A stretch of DNA of 64,000 nucleotides, taken from positions 1 through 64,000 of the forward strand of contig CAMWME010000006.1 in assembly GCA_947175325.1 (NCBI GenBank). The letters run 5' to 3'. Origin of the DNA: an uncultured Clostridia bacterium. Lineage in GTDB: Bacteria > Bacillota > Clostridia > Christensenellales > Borkfalkiaceae. Positions 48,084-58,271 of this stretch are shown piece by piece; positions within the stretch are counted from its first letter, which is position 1, and each line of letters opens with the position of its first letter. The notes below the pieces were generated by a model. The model searched no databases and was not told where the DNA came from. It was given only the letters and a program-made list of their open reading frames with translations. The translations under genes and the position numbers were made by a program.

Positions 48084-48158
48084 TGGCTGGGGTAGCTGGA
48101 TTCGAACCAACGAATGACGGAGTCAGAGTCCGTTGCCTTACCGCTTGGCGACACCCCA
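48084..48158 (-). tRNA. tRNA-Gln (anticodon CTG)
   Basis: TGGGGTGTCGCCAAGCGGTAAGGCAACGGACTCTGACTCCGTCATTCGTTGGTTCGAATCCAGCTACCCCAGCCA. Confidence 0.95.
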
Positions 48159-48335
48159 ATAAATATTTTCGAAAAGCATTATAGCACGGGTTACGGCAAA
48201 AAACAAGCGGTTTTAAGACGTTTTGTAAAAATAGAAAAATTTCCGTTTTTTTTAAATTATATAATGCATTGCAATGAAAAGCCCCGCCCAAATGGGCGGG
48301 GAAAGGTTTTACTTTTATTTTATAATAAATTTATC

Positions 48336-49109
48336 TTAATACGTGTCGCTCATAGAAATAGACCAGATACGGCAACCACGGCTCTTCGCTTTACCGTCCT
48401 TGGCGTCTATGTAGCTGAATGAGCTGTAAATGGTGTACGTGCCGGCTTCGGTAATTTTATAGGTTACCGTAGCAGCTTCGGCAGTCTTCTGCCCGCCCAC
48501 TTTCGTACAAAGATTTGTTTTGTTTACGTAGCCGTCTGCTATTGTTTGGTCAGCAGCAAGCAGTGTTCCGGTTGTAGATTCTGCTACAAGATACGTGCCG
48601 GCGGAATTAATCAATGCGATACCGGAAGTGTTTGAGTCGCTCGTTGAGCCGAAACCGATGGTAATTGTACCGGTGCCCCGGAAAGTTACGGTAAGTCCTT
48701 CATCCTTAACTTCAATTGCACCGCCGTTTGCCTTTTTAAGGCATCTCCACGTAACGGTACCCGAACCAAGTTTAAGGAAATCGTTGGGCGTGGTTAAATT
48801 AGCCTGCGTAACTTCTACCTTATCTGTTGTCGTCTGTTTACCGTCATCGTTAATACCCATTGCAGTTGTCAATGCGGTATAGCTATAAGTATAGTTATGA
48901 ACTGTGGGTGTGCTGGGAGTTGTTCCGGGGTTGTTTTCGGGTTTGTTGCTGGGGTTGTTTTCGGTATTTTCAGTGCCCGAATTTTCGGTGCCGTTGCCGG
49001 TGTCTGCTTCTTCACCGCCGCCGCAAGCTGCAAACGAAAATGCGCCTACTACTGCTACTGCGCCAACGGCAATAGCTGCCAAAGTTTTCAAAAACTTGCT
49101 TTTTTTCAT
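48336..49109 (-). CDS. secreted lipoprotein, unknown
   Basis: MKKSKFLKTLAAIAVGAVAVVGAFSFAACGGG lipobox and low-complexity linker. Confidence 0.75.
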   Translation of the reverse strand: MKKSKFLKTLAAIAVGAVAVVGAFSFAACGGGEEADTGNGTENSGTENTENNPSNKPENNPGTTPSTPTVHNYTYSYTALTTAMGINDDGKQTTTDKVEVTQANLTTPNDFLKLGSGTVTWRCLKKANGGAIEVKDEGLTVTFRGTGTITIGFGSTSDSNTSGIALINSAGTYLVAESTTGTLLAADQTIADGYVNKTNLCTKVGGQKTAEAATVTYKITEAGTYTIYSSFSYIDAKDGKAKSRGCRIWSISMSDTY

Positions 49110-49347
49110 ATATACTCCTTACCGCGGTTATTTAATTTATGACGATCAAGAAATTTGTGCCGAGAAAATTAGCCGCTTTTTTATTATTATACTGCTATAA
49201 AATGTAAATTTCAAGCAAGAATTGAAAATTTTTTACTTTTTGTAAGTTTTATTGTTGTGGCGGAACCGGCGTTTTTAATTGCGTTTCGGTTTTTTGTTAA
49301 ATTTAAGGCGCGGGCAGTAAACTGCCCGCGCCGTTATTTTATGAATT

Positions 49348-51285
49348 TTATGCGCCTTGAGATTCGCCGGTAATTTCAAACTGAACGTTTGAGAACTCTA
49401 CGATATCACCGCGGGTTGCAAACAGACACACGTACATATACTCGTTATCTATTGCATTGAAATCAAAGTCGGTATAATTCTTAGTATAAGTAGAACCGCC
49501 TACTACCTTTACCGTTACATTTACAGACTGACCTACTCTAACAATAGTAAGCTCATACTCAGAATTTACAGAAGCAGCAGCAGAATTGCTTTCTGCGGTA
49601 AGGGTCGTACCTTCCTCAGCTTTTTCACGGCTGAAAATCGCGGTTTTGTTACCCAAAATTCCCGCAGCAACATAGTTGCTTGCCAAATCGGTTGCATAGT
49701 AATCGAGATACATATCATCCCTTAACATTAAACCGAAACCGGTCTGTCCGTTTACCGAAGCCGAGTTAATAGATTTAACTTTTACGTGTGCACTTACAGT
49801 AAAGTTTTTAGCGGCGGAAACTTGCGTAAACGCTGCACCGAAACCGTCCACACCCGTGCCGTCCGATTTATTTTCGAATTTACCGCTGTTTGTGTCCGTT
49901 CCTACGGTAAAAACGTTATCTGCGTGGCTTATTGTAAAGTTTGACAATTTTGACGCGCCGCCAACGTTGCCCATTACGGTTTTATACCAATTTGACGTGG
50001 TTGAATTGGTAGTAATTTCGGCAAGTTTACGACTTGCGTTGGCGCTTTCGTCGAAGGCGTTATAAGCGGGTTTTACGTACTTAGTATTAATAGCATTAGT
50101 AAAGTCAACCGCATAGGTAGGCGCAAGCGCGTTCGTTATAACGCTGGTTTTAAGGGAACAATCTGTATTTATAAGAGAGTTCGCAAACATATAAGAAATC
50201 ATCTTTGCGCCGTATTCGTTAATATGTGTGGAATCCCTTCCGCTGGGTGTTTTATCCGTTTCGCTCTTATACGTAGTGTGCGCGTGGTAATATTGCGCGG
50301 CTTCGTTATCGGCTTGATACAAATCCTTAGTTATTTTTGTTAAATCTATAACCGTAGTTTCAGTTTCTTTGCCAAGCGTTCTAATTGCCTCGGGATAATC
50401 GCCGTCAGCCGTAACGTGTGCAACCGAGCCGGTGTATTTATTCGTGCTGTCGTACCTTACGATAGGAGTACAAAGAATTGGAGTCGCGCCCTTATCCTTT
50501 GCAAGCTTAACGTAATTTTCATACAAAGAATTTTGGAACGAGCCCGCCGTATTCTTATCCCCTTTTGCGCTTGTGAAGCGAGCCGCGTCGTCCGACTTTT
50601 CGTCGTTATGTCCGAAGCCTATAATCAAGTAGTCGCCCGCGGTAATGCTCGTTTTTAAAGTAGTGTAATTGCTTTCCGAAAGGAAGCTTTTTGAACTTCT
50701 ACCGGAGATAGCAAGGTTCACGATTTGACTTTTTTCACAATTGATATAATTATGAAGTTGAGTTCCGTAGCCTTTGCGAGGCAAGTAATAGCCGTCGTTG
50801 AAATCACACACCGTTGAATCACCTACGACGTAAATCTTTGCGCTGCTTGCAAGCGCAACAGACTTATCGGCCTCATAATTAAACGATACGGTTGCAGAAT
50901 TTTCACTTGCAAGGTTGTAAGTTTGATTTATTGCAACCACGTAGAAACTGTACTCTCCAACTTCTTTCGGATTAAATACGAAAGTTGTTCCTTGCTGTTT
51001 TTCGGAAATCAAGAAGTCCTGTCCGTCTAAAATGTAGTGGACTGAATAGCATTCCGCGTCCTTAACTTCATTCCAGCTTAATATGTTGCCCGTCATAGAA
51101 ACTGTGGGCGCACTTACCGACGTAGGTTGAGCGGGCGGTTCGTTCGTGCCGCCATTGCCTCCCTCTCCTCCGTCGTTGCCGCCGTTGCCGCCTTCATTGC
51201 CGGTGCCGTTTCCGCAACCCGCAAGCGCAACGGGTACCACCATTGCGGCAGATAACAAAAGTGCAAGCCATTTTTTCGATTTCAT
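49348..51285 (-). CDS. SGNH/GDSL carbohydrate-esterase-like lipoprotein
   Basis: VALAGCGNG lipobox; VVGDSTVCDFNDGYYLPRKGYG, ISGRSSKSF, GFGHNDEKSD, DSTHINEYGA. Confidence 0.85.
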   Translation of the reverse strand: MKSKKWLALLLSAAMVVPVALAGCGNGTGNEGGNGGNDGGEGGNGGTNEPPAQPTSVSAPTVSMTGNILSWNEVKDAECYSVHYILDGQDFLISEKQQGTTFVFNPKEVGEYSFYVVAINQTYNLASENSATVSFNYEADKSVALASSAKIYVVGDSTVCDFNDGYYLPRKGYGTQLHNYINCEKSQIVNLAISGRSSKSFLSESNYTTLKTSITAGDYLIIGFGHNDEKSDDAARFTSAKGDKNTAGSFQNSLYENYVKLAKDKGATPILCTPIVRYDSTNKYTGSVAHVTADGDYPEAIRTLGKETETTVIDLTKITKDLYQADNEAAQYYHAHTTYKSETDKTPSGRDSTHINEYGAKMISYMFANSLINTDCSLKTSVITNALAPTYAVDFTNAINTKYVKPAYNAFDESANASRKLAEITTNSTTSNWYKTVMGNVGGASKLSNFTISHADNVFTVGTDTNSGKFENKSDGTGVDGFGAAFTQVSAAKNFTVSAHVKVKSINSASVNGQTGFGLMLRDDMYLDYYATDLASNYVAAGILGNKTAIFSREKAEEGTTLTAESNSAAASVNSEYELTIVRVGQSVNVTVKVVGGSTYTKNYTDFDFNAIDNEYMYVCLFATRGDIVEFSNVQFEITGESQGA

Positions 51286-51450
51286 AATTCTACTCCTTAT
51301 CATTAAAAAGATATATGATTTAGCTTTAAAATTATAACACCCGAACTTTCAGTTTGTCAATAGGCTGAGCGAGCCTAAGTGCCCGCTAAAAACCAAAGAG
51401 TCCCGCAGCGCATAACGCACTGCGGGGCCCTTATAATGGTGTAATAACGG

Positions 51451-54234
51451 TTAAATTTGACCGTCCGTGCAAAATATCGTGTGCGGGCATTCAAAGTCCC
51501 AACCTTCGCCCTTCACGATGGACTCCCACTCTTGCATCGTTCCGGCGTAGTTAATCGTAGCGCAATTCTTGCAGCCGTAGAATGCTTGGGCATCAATAAC
51601 CTTTACGCTTTTGGGAATGGTTACGCTTTCAAGCCATTCGCAACAGTGGAACATCCGGAGATAAACGTGAGTGATACCTTCTGAAAGAACTGCCGTTTTA
51701 AGCGCTCTGCAATCTTTGAAGACCTGAGGACCTACGTCAGTTAAGGTTGAAGGCAAAGTCACTTCCTCCAAAGCCAAACAATCCCAGAATGCAAGCTCCC
51801 CGATAGTCGTTAAGCCTTCGGGCAAAGAAATGCCGGTAAGCGCGTAGCAGTTGGCGAACGAATGTCCCCCTATCACTTTTAAGTTCTTGCAGAATTCTAC
51901 GGATTGAAGTTCGTCGCAAGCTTGGAATGCACCGGGTCCTATATCGGTTACGCCTTCCATAATCACTTGCGTTAAATCACTGCAAGAGAAGGCGTTTTCT
52001 TCTAACTTCGTTACGGCTGAAGGTATAGTTACTTCGGTCAAATTGCAGTACATAAACGCCGCTTCGCCTATAGTTTGAACGCTGCCGTCGTCGGGAATGA
52101 CGCTGGTTTTGCAACCCGCAACGAGGACTTTACTCTTCGTATTAATTATACAGTTATCTTTGCTGTGGAACACGGTATTATTTGCGTCAACATTGATACT
52201 GTCAAGCTCATCACAGCCCGCAAAAGCCATTTTTCCAATCTGTGAAACCTTTGCAGGAATATGAACGCTTTTAAGTTTAAGGCATCTTTCGAATGCCGAC
52301 CGTTGTATCGTTTTAAGATTTGCCGGCAACGTTACGCTTTCAAGATTGTTACAACGCGCAAAAGCGTATTCGCCTATAACGGTAACGTTATCGTGCAAAG
52401 TAACCGAAGTAAAAGCGTTCTCCGCAAACGCGTACGCGCCGATTTCGGTAACGCTGTTTGGCAGTTGCAGTTTTGTCAAGCCGACGCCGTAGAACGCATA
52501 GTCGCCTATTGACGTAACGCCTTCGGGAATTACGCCGTTCTTTAAGCCTATTTCAACGCAGTTATTATCCTTGCTTATTACGCAGTTCCCTTCGACGTAG
52601 TGGTGCTTGTTGTTTTCGTCAACGGTAATGCTTATAAGGCTTGAGCAAGAAGCAAACGCACGGGGGTGCAAGTTAGTTAAGCTTGCGGGAAGCTGCACTG
52701 CGGTAAGCGAGGTGCACTCTTCGAACGCGTGGCTGCCCAATTCGAATAAGTTTTCGTTAAAATTAACGACGGACATATTTTTGCAGTGAGCGAAGGCTTG
52801 CGCGCCTATATGCGTTAGGTTGGAAGGCAAGGAAACCGACTTCAACTCTTCGCAGTTGAAGAACGCCCGCATGCCGATTTTAGTGAGGGTTGACGGCAAG
52901 GATAAATCCGTCAATTGACGGCAATTTTCAAACGCACTCTCCTCTATTTCCTTTATGCCTTCGCTTACGATTATTTTCTTGAAGGACGCGTCTTTAAGCG
53001 CACCGTTGCCGACGCTGACTACGGGCTTGTCGTTATAAGTTGCGGGAATAACCAAGGTTTCGGGCAAAGCTGCGTTTTTATCGTAGGTTGAAATCGAATA
53101 GGTGCCGTCCCCGTTGTCCCTATAACCTAAGAACGAATTGTCTGCCGCGGGGTCGGGGAATTCGTAGCTTAACCCGTTATCCGAAGTCTTAACCACTAAT
53201 TCGCCCTTGTTCGCGCCCAAGTCGTAGTTTATATTATATCCGTCACCGTCTGCCGTTTTGCCGACTACGGTGAATACGCCCTTATCTTCCTCTCCGTCCT
53301 TAATCTTTATGACTAAGTCGTCGTCCACGGGTTTGTAGGCAACGGCTTCGCTTACGGTGGTCTTGCCCCTTACTACTTTGTAGGAATAGCTTTTGACGGC
53401 AACTCCGTCTACTTCCTCTGTTTTAAGCTGCATCTGCGCGTAAGTCGTTTTGTCGTCTAAACTGGGATAAGCGTAAAGGTTGAGGGCGGTTTCTTCCGCA
53501 TCGGCAGCGTCGGACGACATGGTGCGTTCGCCAACCAAATGCAATCCGCTAGACCACTCAACCGAGACGATACCTTCAAGGTAATAATTTACGGGGTCGC
53601 CCTCGGTATAGCTTTTGGAAACTATTTTATACTCGTTGTAATACATCGCATAACCGAATAAGTCACCGTTGTTGCGATGTCCCGAAATTACTATCGACTT
53701 CTGATAATCGGCGGGCTCGCCAACCGAAGTCTTTACGCCGTCTTTGTCAAGTAAGCAGTCCAGCGCGGCAAAATAAGTACCGAACTCTTGGAAGTCGTTT
53801 CCCGAAACCGAACGCTTAGCCATAGCCTTGGCGCCCGTAGAATCGTTTAAAAAGCTTTCCGCAAGCCTTGCGGTAGTTACCGCGCCGTACGCGTAGGAAT
53901 CGCCGAGGTCTATATCCGCAACGATTTTATTATCGCCGTTGCCAAAGGGCGGCAAATCTACACCGCCGCCGTTAGTGCCGCTTAAAGCTATGGGCAGCGC
54001 AATTGCAAGGCTGACCGCCGCAAGTGCCGCAAGCGTAGTTATGGCAACCGCCTTTTTGTTCACTTCACCGAGAACGGCCGTTTCACCGTCCGAATAAACC
54101 TCCGCGGTGTCGCCGTTATTCAAAAGCCCCTCGGCGTGCGCGGCAAAAAGAATTTTGTCGTATGCGTCGGGAACTCCCCGTTCGCTTTCTTCGTTAATCG
54201 TTTTATATAATTCCTTTTCATCCATAATCTTCAC
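51451..54234 (-). CDS. transmembrane protein with large BspA-type LRR ectodomain
   Basis: Cytosolic N-terminus, one TM (AITTLAALAAVSLAIALPIAL), many LRR_5 repeats; 2 bp from ECF sigma gene. Confidence 0.88.
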   Translation of the reverse strand: MKIMDEKELYKTINEESERGVPDAYDKILFAAHAEGLLNNGDTAEVYSDGETAVLGEVNKKAVAITTLAALAAVSLAIALPIALSGTNGGGVDLPPFGNGDNKIVADIDLGDSYAYGAVTTARLAESFLNDSTGAKAMAKRSVSGNDFQEFGTYFAALDCLLDKDGVKTSVGEPADYQKSIVISGHRNNGDLFGYAMYYNEYKIVSKSYTEGDPVNYYLEGIVSVEWSSGLHLVGERTMSSDAADAEETALNLYAYPSLDDKTTYAQMQLKTEEVDGVAVKSYSYKVVRGKTTVSEAVAYKPVDDDLVIKIKDGEEDKGVFTVVGKTADGDGYNINYDLGANKGELVVKTSDNGLSYEFPDPAADNSFLGYRDNGDGTYSISTYDKNAALPETLVIPATYNDKPVVSVGNGALKDASFKKIIVSEGIKEIEESAFENCRQLTDLSLPSTLTKIGMRAFFNCEELKSVSLPSNLTHIGAQAFAHCKNMSVVNFNENLFELGSHAFEECTSLTAVQLPASLTNLHPRAFASCSSLISITVDENNKHHYVEGNCVISKDNNCVEIGLKNGVIPEGVTSIGDYAFYGVGLTKLQLPNSVTEIGAYAFAENAFTSVTLHDNVTVIGEYAFARCNNLESVTLPANLKTIQRSAFERCLKLKSVHIPAKVSQIGKMAFAGCDELDSINVDANNTVFHSKDNCIINTKSKVLVAGCKTSVIPDDGSVQTIGEAAFMYCNLTEVTIPSAVTKLEENAFSCSDLTQVIMEGVTDIGPGAFQACDELQSVEFCKNLKVIGGHSFANCYALTGISLPEGLTTIGELAFWDCLALEEVTLPSTLTDVGPQVFKDCRALKTAVLSEGITHVYLRMFHCCEWLESVTIPKSVKVIDAQAFYGCKNCATINYAGTMQEWESIVKGEGWDFECPHTIFCTDGQI

Positions 54235-54236
54235 CT

Positions 54237-54746
54237 CTAATCTTGCAATACCTTGATAAGCTTGCCCGTTGCACGGTTAAGCTTGTAGGTTACCGTGGAA
54301 AGCGGAATATTCATAAGCTCTGCCACCTCGCGCCGTTTATAGCCGGCGGCGGCAATAAGAATAAGAATTTCAAATTCGTCTTGCGGCAAAGTCCTTCGCG
54401 CAAGGTCGATTAAAAGCCCGTAGTCGTCCGTCTGCTCGGTGCCGAAAACCGAAGCGTGCTCGTGTTCGTCAATGTACGTTTCGTGCCCGCGTTTCTTCTT
54501 TAAGTTCAACGCCTCGTTGCGGCAAATGCGCTTTATCCACGAGGCGGCGTCCGTGCCCTCGCGGTAGGTGCTTGCACTCTTTATCACCTTTAAATAGGTG
54601 GACTGCATAACGTCCTCCGCCAAAGTTCGGTCCCTTAAAATAGACAACGCCGTATAGTACACTGCCTTTTTGGTTTTTTTATATACGCTTTCAAACGCCG
54701 AGGCATCTCCGCGTGCAAGCTGTTTTATCTGTTTGTCAAGCGACAT
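54237..54746 (-). CDS. ECF-type RNA polymerase sigma factor
   Basis: Sigma70_r2 AYKKTKKAVYYTALSILRDRTLAEDVMQSTYLKV; region 4 LPQDEFEILILIAAAGYKRREVAELMNIPLSTVTYKL. Confidence 0.92.
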   Translation of the reverse strand: MSLDKQIKQLARGDASAFESVYKKTKKAVYYTALSILRDRTLAEDVMQSTYLKVIKSASTYREGTDAASWIKRICRNEALNLKKKRGHETYIDEHEHASVFGTEQTDDYGLLIDLARRTLPQDEFEILILIAAAGYKRREVAELMNIPLSTVTYKLNRATGKLIKVLQD

Positions 54747-54876
54747 GTAGTTCTCCGATATATCGTTTTTAGCGCTTCATTATATAAAACAATTCTTCTT
54801 GCCGTTTTTTCAGTAAAAGCCGAAAATTACTCGAATAAAATTTACCGCCCGCCGCGGAATGCGGCGGGCGATGCAA

Positions 54877-55386
54877 CTATATCTCTATTAAAAACCCTCG
54901 GGCGCGCAAGATGTTTTCTATATTATCCAACACTTGCTCGTTGTCCGCAGAAACGGTGTGGTAGTGGTATCCGTCCGTAACGCTCATTAAAGGCTTAGAC
55001 GCACCCGACACTAGCGAGCGGTACAGCTCCTCGACGTGGGTTCGGTTGATAAGGTCCAGCCGCGCGGATATTCTTCCGTACACGCGGTGGTTGACGAAAA
55101 TATCCTCCACCCTTCCGCCCGCCTCGATAATAAGCACGCCCTCGTCCACGATTTCTTCAAACGAGTGCCGGCACTTGAAAACGCGGGTTGCTTGCATCTT
55201 GGTATTAAGCACGTAGCCGCGGTTCGTGGCGGTAACGTCCAGCCCGTTTGCGCGAAGGATTGCAATATCTTGCACTATCACTTGGCGGGACACCGCAAAC
55301 CTTTCGGCAAGCACGTTCGCGGGAATGGGATTTTCGGCGTTGCCTATAAGGCTTAAAATTTCCTCACGCCTTTTATCGGCCTTCAT
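54877..55386 (-). CDS. niaR: NiaR-type (HTH_11 + 3H) NAD biosynthesis repressor
   Basis: HTH ILSLIGNAENPIPANVLAERFAVSRQVIVQDIAILRANG; 3H-domain His residues; downstream of nadBC. Confidence 0.88.
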   Translation of the reverse strand: MKADKRREEILSLIGNAENPIPANVLAERFAVSRQVIVQDIAILRANGLDVTATNRGYVLNTKMQATRVFKCRHSFEEIVDEGVLIIEAGGRVEDIFVNHRVYGRISARLDLINRTHVEELYRSLVSGASKPLMSVTDGYHYHTVSADNEQVLDNIENILRARGFLIEI

Positions 55387-56246
55387 ACTTCCTCCACGGG
55401 GTGAAGATTTTTCAACGACAAATCGAGTATGGGCGCGGAATGCGTAAGCGCTCCGCTGGAAACGAAGTCGACACCCGTTGAAATAATGTTCTTAATATTT
55501 TCTTTGGTTACGTTGCCGCTGCACTCGGTAAGCGCTCTGCCGCCGATATATTTCACTGCGGTGGTCATATCCGCAACCGACATATTGTCAAGCATAATTA
55601 TATCCGCGCCCGCTTCTACGGCTTCCTTTACGCCGTCAAGCGTTTCCACTTCAACCTCAATCTTCCTCACGAAAGAGGAATATTCCTTCGCGGCTTTTAT
55701 TGCGTTAGTAATTCCGCCCGCCGCGCCGATGTGGTTATCCTTTAAAAGCACTCCGTCAGAAAGGTTGTAGCGGTGGTTGTTGCCCCCGCCCACCTTCACG
55801 GCGTACTTTTCGAAAATACGCATATTCGGCGTGGTCTTGCGTGTATCCAAAAGCTTCGTGTTGCTTCCCTTTAAAAGATTAGCCACTTCCGAGGTGTAAG
55901 TCGCAATACCGCTCATTCTTTGAAGATAGTTCAAAGCCGTCCTCTCGCCTTGCAAAATAACGCGCATATCCCCCGTTATTTCGGCTATATGTTGGGACTT
56001 AGCCACTTTTTCGCCCTCTTTCACGAAGAACTTGATTTCGGTATTTTCATCGAGAATTTTAAAAACTCTTTCAAAAACGTTAAGCCCGCAAATCACGCCG
56101 TCTTGCTTGCAAATTAAGTCGGCTTTGCCCTTTTTATAACCCTTTAAAACGGCGTTGGTGCTTACGTCCTCGTTGGAAATATCCTCTTTAAGCGCCATTT
56201 TAATAAGTTCGTCTGCGTTCAGCTTTAAAGATACGGTTTCTAACAT
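55383..56246 (-). CDS. nadC: nicotinate-nucleotide diphosphorylase (carboxylating)
   Basis: GERTALNYLQRMSGIATYT, DTRKTTPNMR, GGGNNHRYNLSDGVLLKDNHI. Confidence 0.97.
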   Translation of the reverse strand: MLETVSLKLNADELIKMALKEDISNEDVSTNAVLKGYKKGKADLICKQDGVICGLNVFERVFKILDENTEIKFFVKEGEKVAKSQHIAEITGDMRVILQGERTALNYLQRMSGIATYTSEVANLLKGSNTKLLDTRKTTPNMRIFEKYAVKVGGGNNHRYNLSDGVLLKDNHIGAAGGITNAIKAAKEYSSFVRKIEVEVETLDGVKEAVEAGADIIMLDNMSVADMTTAVKYIGGRALTECSGNVTKENIKNIISTGVDFVSSGALTHSAPILDLSLKNLHPVEEV

Positions 56247-57547
56247 TGTTTATTTGCCTCCTCAATTGCTTTAAGTAATGTGCGTTCGTAGTTTTTTAAC
56301 AGCTCTGCGGGGTTGGAATAATCGCCCGAAATTGCGTTATTTGCGGCATATTCGGGGGTCAATCCCGTAATCGGGTTGAAATTCGCCGCAATATCCAAGG
56401 CGGCGCGCTTTGCAAAAAGAATGCTTTCCAAAAGCGAATTCGAAGCAAGTCTGTTTGCACCGTGCACGCCGTTGCAGCAAGTTTCACCCACGGCGTAAAG
56501 CCTATCTAGGGTAGTTCTGCCGTTCAAATCGCTTCTCACGCCGCCCATAAAATAATGCTGTGCGGGCACTACGGGGACGGGCTCGGAAAAGACGTCGTAC
56601 CCTTCCTCCGCGCACCTTTTGACTATGCTGGGGAAGTGGGTTGAAAGCTCTTCTTTACCTACGGGGCGCATATCCAAACGAACGTACGACGAGCCCTCCT
56701 TTTTCATCTGCTTTTTAATTTCCGCAGTTACCACGTCGCGCGGCTGAAGCTCGTCGCAGAAACGGTTGCCGTTTTTATCAAGTAAATGTGCGCCCTCGCC
56801 CCGAACGGATTCGGAGATAAGGAAGCACCTTTCCCCTTTCTTCTTTGAATAAAGCGTCGTGGGGTGTATCTGAATATAGTTTACGTTATCTACGGCAACG
56901 CCGTGATTCATACATATTGCAACGCCGTCGCCCGTCAAAAGACGGAAGTTCGTGGAGTTTTTGAAAATTCCGCCGATTCCGCCCGTTGCAAGCACGGTAT
57001 AATCCGAAAGAATTTTCTTAACATTGCCGGACTTGTTATCGAAAACGACCGCGCCCATACACTCTTTTTCGTTACAAATCAAATCAATAAGCGTAGTTTG
57101 GGGGCAAATTTCCACGTTTCGGAGCTTAGATACTGCCTCCATCAGCTTCGAAGTAATTTCCTTGCCCGTGCAATCCTCGTGGAAGCAAATGCGGTTTCTC
57201 GAGTGCCCGCCTTCACGCGTGGCGGCAAGGCTGCCGTCCTTTTCACGCGCAAAATCAACGCCTACGGCAATAAGCTCGTCGATAACCTCGGGCGAGGACT
57301 TAATCATACACTCCACGGCGGCGGGGTTGTTTTCGTTATGGCCCGCGCGCATAGTGTCGTTAAAATACCCTTCGTAGTCGTTTTCGCCTTGTAAACGGCA
57401 AATTCCGCCTTGTGCAAGGTAGCTGTCGCTTTCTTCGGGCTTACCCTTGCAGATTATAAGGGCTTTTTTATCTTTGGGTAGATGCAGCGCGCAGTTAAGC
57501 CCCGCAACGCCCGCGCCCACGATAATAACGTCGTATTTTTCTTTCAA
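56240..57547 (-). CDS. nadB: L-aspartate oxidase
   Basis: DVIIVGAGVAGLNCALHL; REGGHSRNRICFHEDCTGKEI; HPTTLY; GGVRSDLNGRTTLDRLYAVGETCCNGVHGANRLASNSLLE. Confidence 0.96.
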   Translation of the reverse strand: MKEKYDVIIVGAGVAGLNCALHLPKDKKALIICKGKPEESDSYLAQGGICRLQGENDYEGYFNDTMRAGHNENNPAAVECMIKSSPEVIDELIAVGVDFAREKDGSLAATREGGHSRNRICFHEDCTGKEITSKLMEAVSKLRNVEICPQTTLIDLICNEKECMGAVVFDNKSGNVKKILSDYTVLATGGIGGIFKNSTNFRLLTGDGVAICMNHGVAVDNVNYIQIHPTTLYSKKKGERCFLISESVRGEGAHLLDKNGNRFCDELQPRDVVTAEIKKQMKKEGSSYVRLDMRPVGKEELSTHFPSIVKRCAEEGYDVFSEPVPVVPAQHYFMGGVRSDLNGRTTLDRLYAVGETCCNGVHGANRLASNSLLESILFAKRAALDIAANFNPITGLTPEYAANNAISGDYSNPAELLKNYERTLLKAIEEANKQC

Positions 57548-57592
57548 ATTATGCCTTCTTTTATTTATGGTTTAGAAAAGTTTACACCAAAA

Positions 57593-57620
57593 CTTTACAC
57601 GTGTCAAGTCATATGTAAAG
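57593..57620. promoter_or_regulatory. candidate NiaR operator upstream of nadB
   Basis: ctttaca-N14-tgtaaag inverted repeat in nadB upstream region. Confidence 0.35.
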
Positions 57621-57710
57621 ATTTTATATTTTAAAATCGACAAAATCGTACATATTTAGTTGTCGTAACGCCTTGAAATTAAAAATAAGATAGAGCGTAA
57701 GGAGTTAAGT

Positions 57711-58220
57711 ATGAACGTTTCAATGTTGTACGGCAAAAAAGTTATAAGCACGGAAGGAAGAAAGGGTTACGTAATTTCCGTGAATGCGGCGGCGGGAAAG
57801 ATTGAGTGCCTTACTTGCGCCGACGAGGACGAGAACGAGTTTCATATTGATATGAAAAACGTTTTAAAAATTGACGAAACCATTCTTTTTGAGGACAGAG
57901 AACGGGCGATAAAGGCGGCAAAGCCCATTCGTCTCGGCAGAGCAAGCTACGACGACGGCGGAATTTATTTGGGAAATTTGGAAGATATGTCTTATTCGGG
58001 GAAAAGAATTTTGCGGGTAAAGATAGGCAAAAAAAGCTACTCCCCGAGCGAGCTTATTTACGGCGACGTAGTAATCGCCAAAAAGACGAAACGGCTTAAA
58101 AGCGACGTTATAAAAGACGGCGTGGTGATAATAAAAAAAGGAACGCCCGTAACGGGTGAAGTGCTTAAAAAGGCAGAAAAGGCGGGCGAATTAATTCAGA
58201 CTAATTTGAAGTCCATTTAA
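57711..58220 (+). CDS. PRC-barrel-like domain protein
   Basis: LYGKKVISTEGRKGYVISVNAAAGKIECLTC. Confidence 0.6.
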   Translation: MNVSMLYGKKVISTEGRKGYVISVNAAAGKIECLTCADEDENEFHIDMKNVLKIDETILFEDRERAIKAAKPIRLGRASYDDGGIYLGNLEDMSYSGKRILRVKIGKKSYSPSELIYGDVVIAKKTKRLKSDVIKDGVVIIKKGTPVTGEVLKKAEKAGELIQTNLKSI

Positions 58221-58271
58221 GCCCCCATCCGTTGACAAAAACAGCGTTATTTCGAGCATATTCGGCACCCT

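Noticed and set aside
54877-57547. Complete de novo NAD operon
   Set aside because: nadB and nadC present but no nadA is seen in the window; not claimed.
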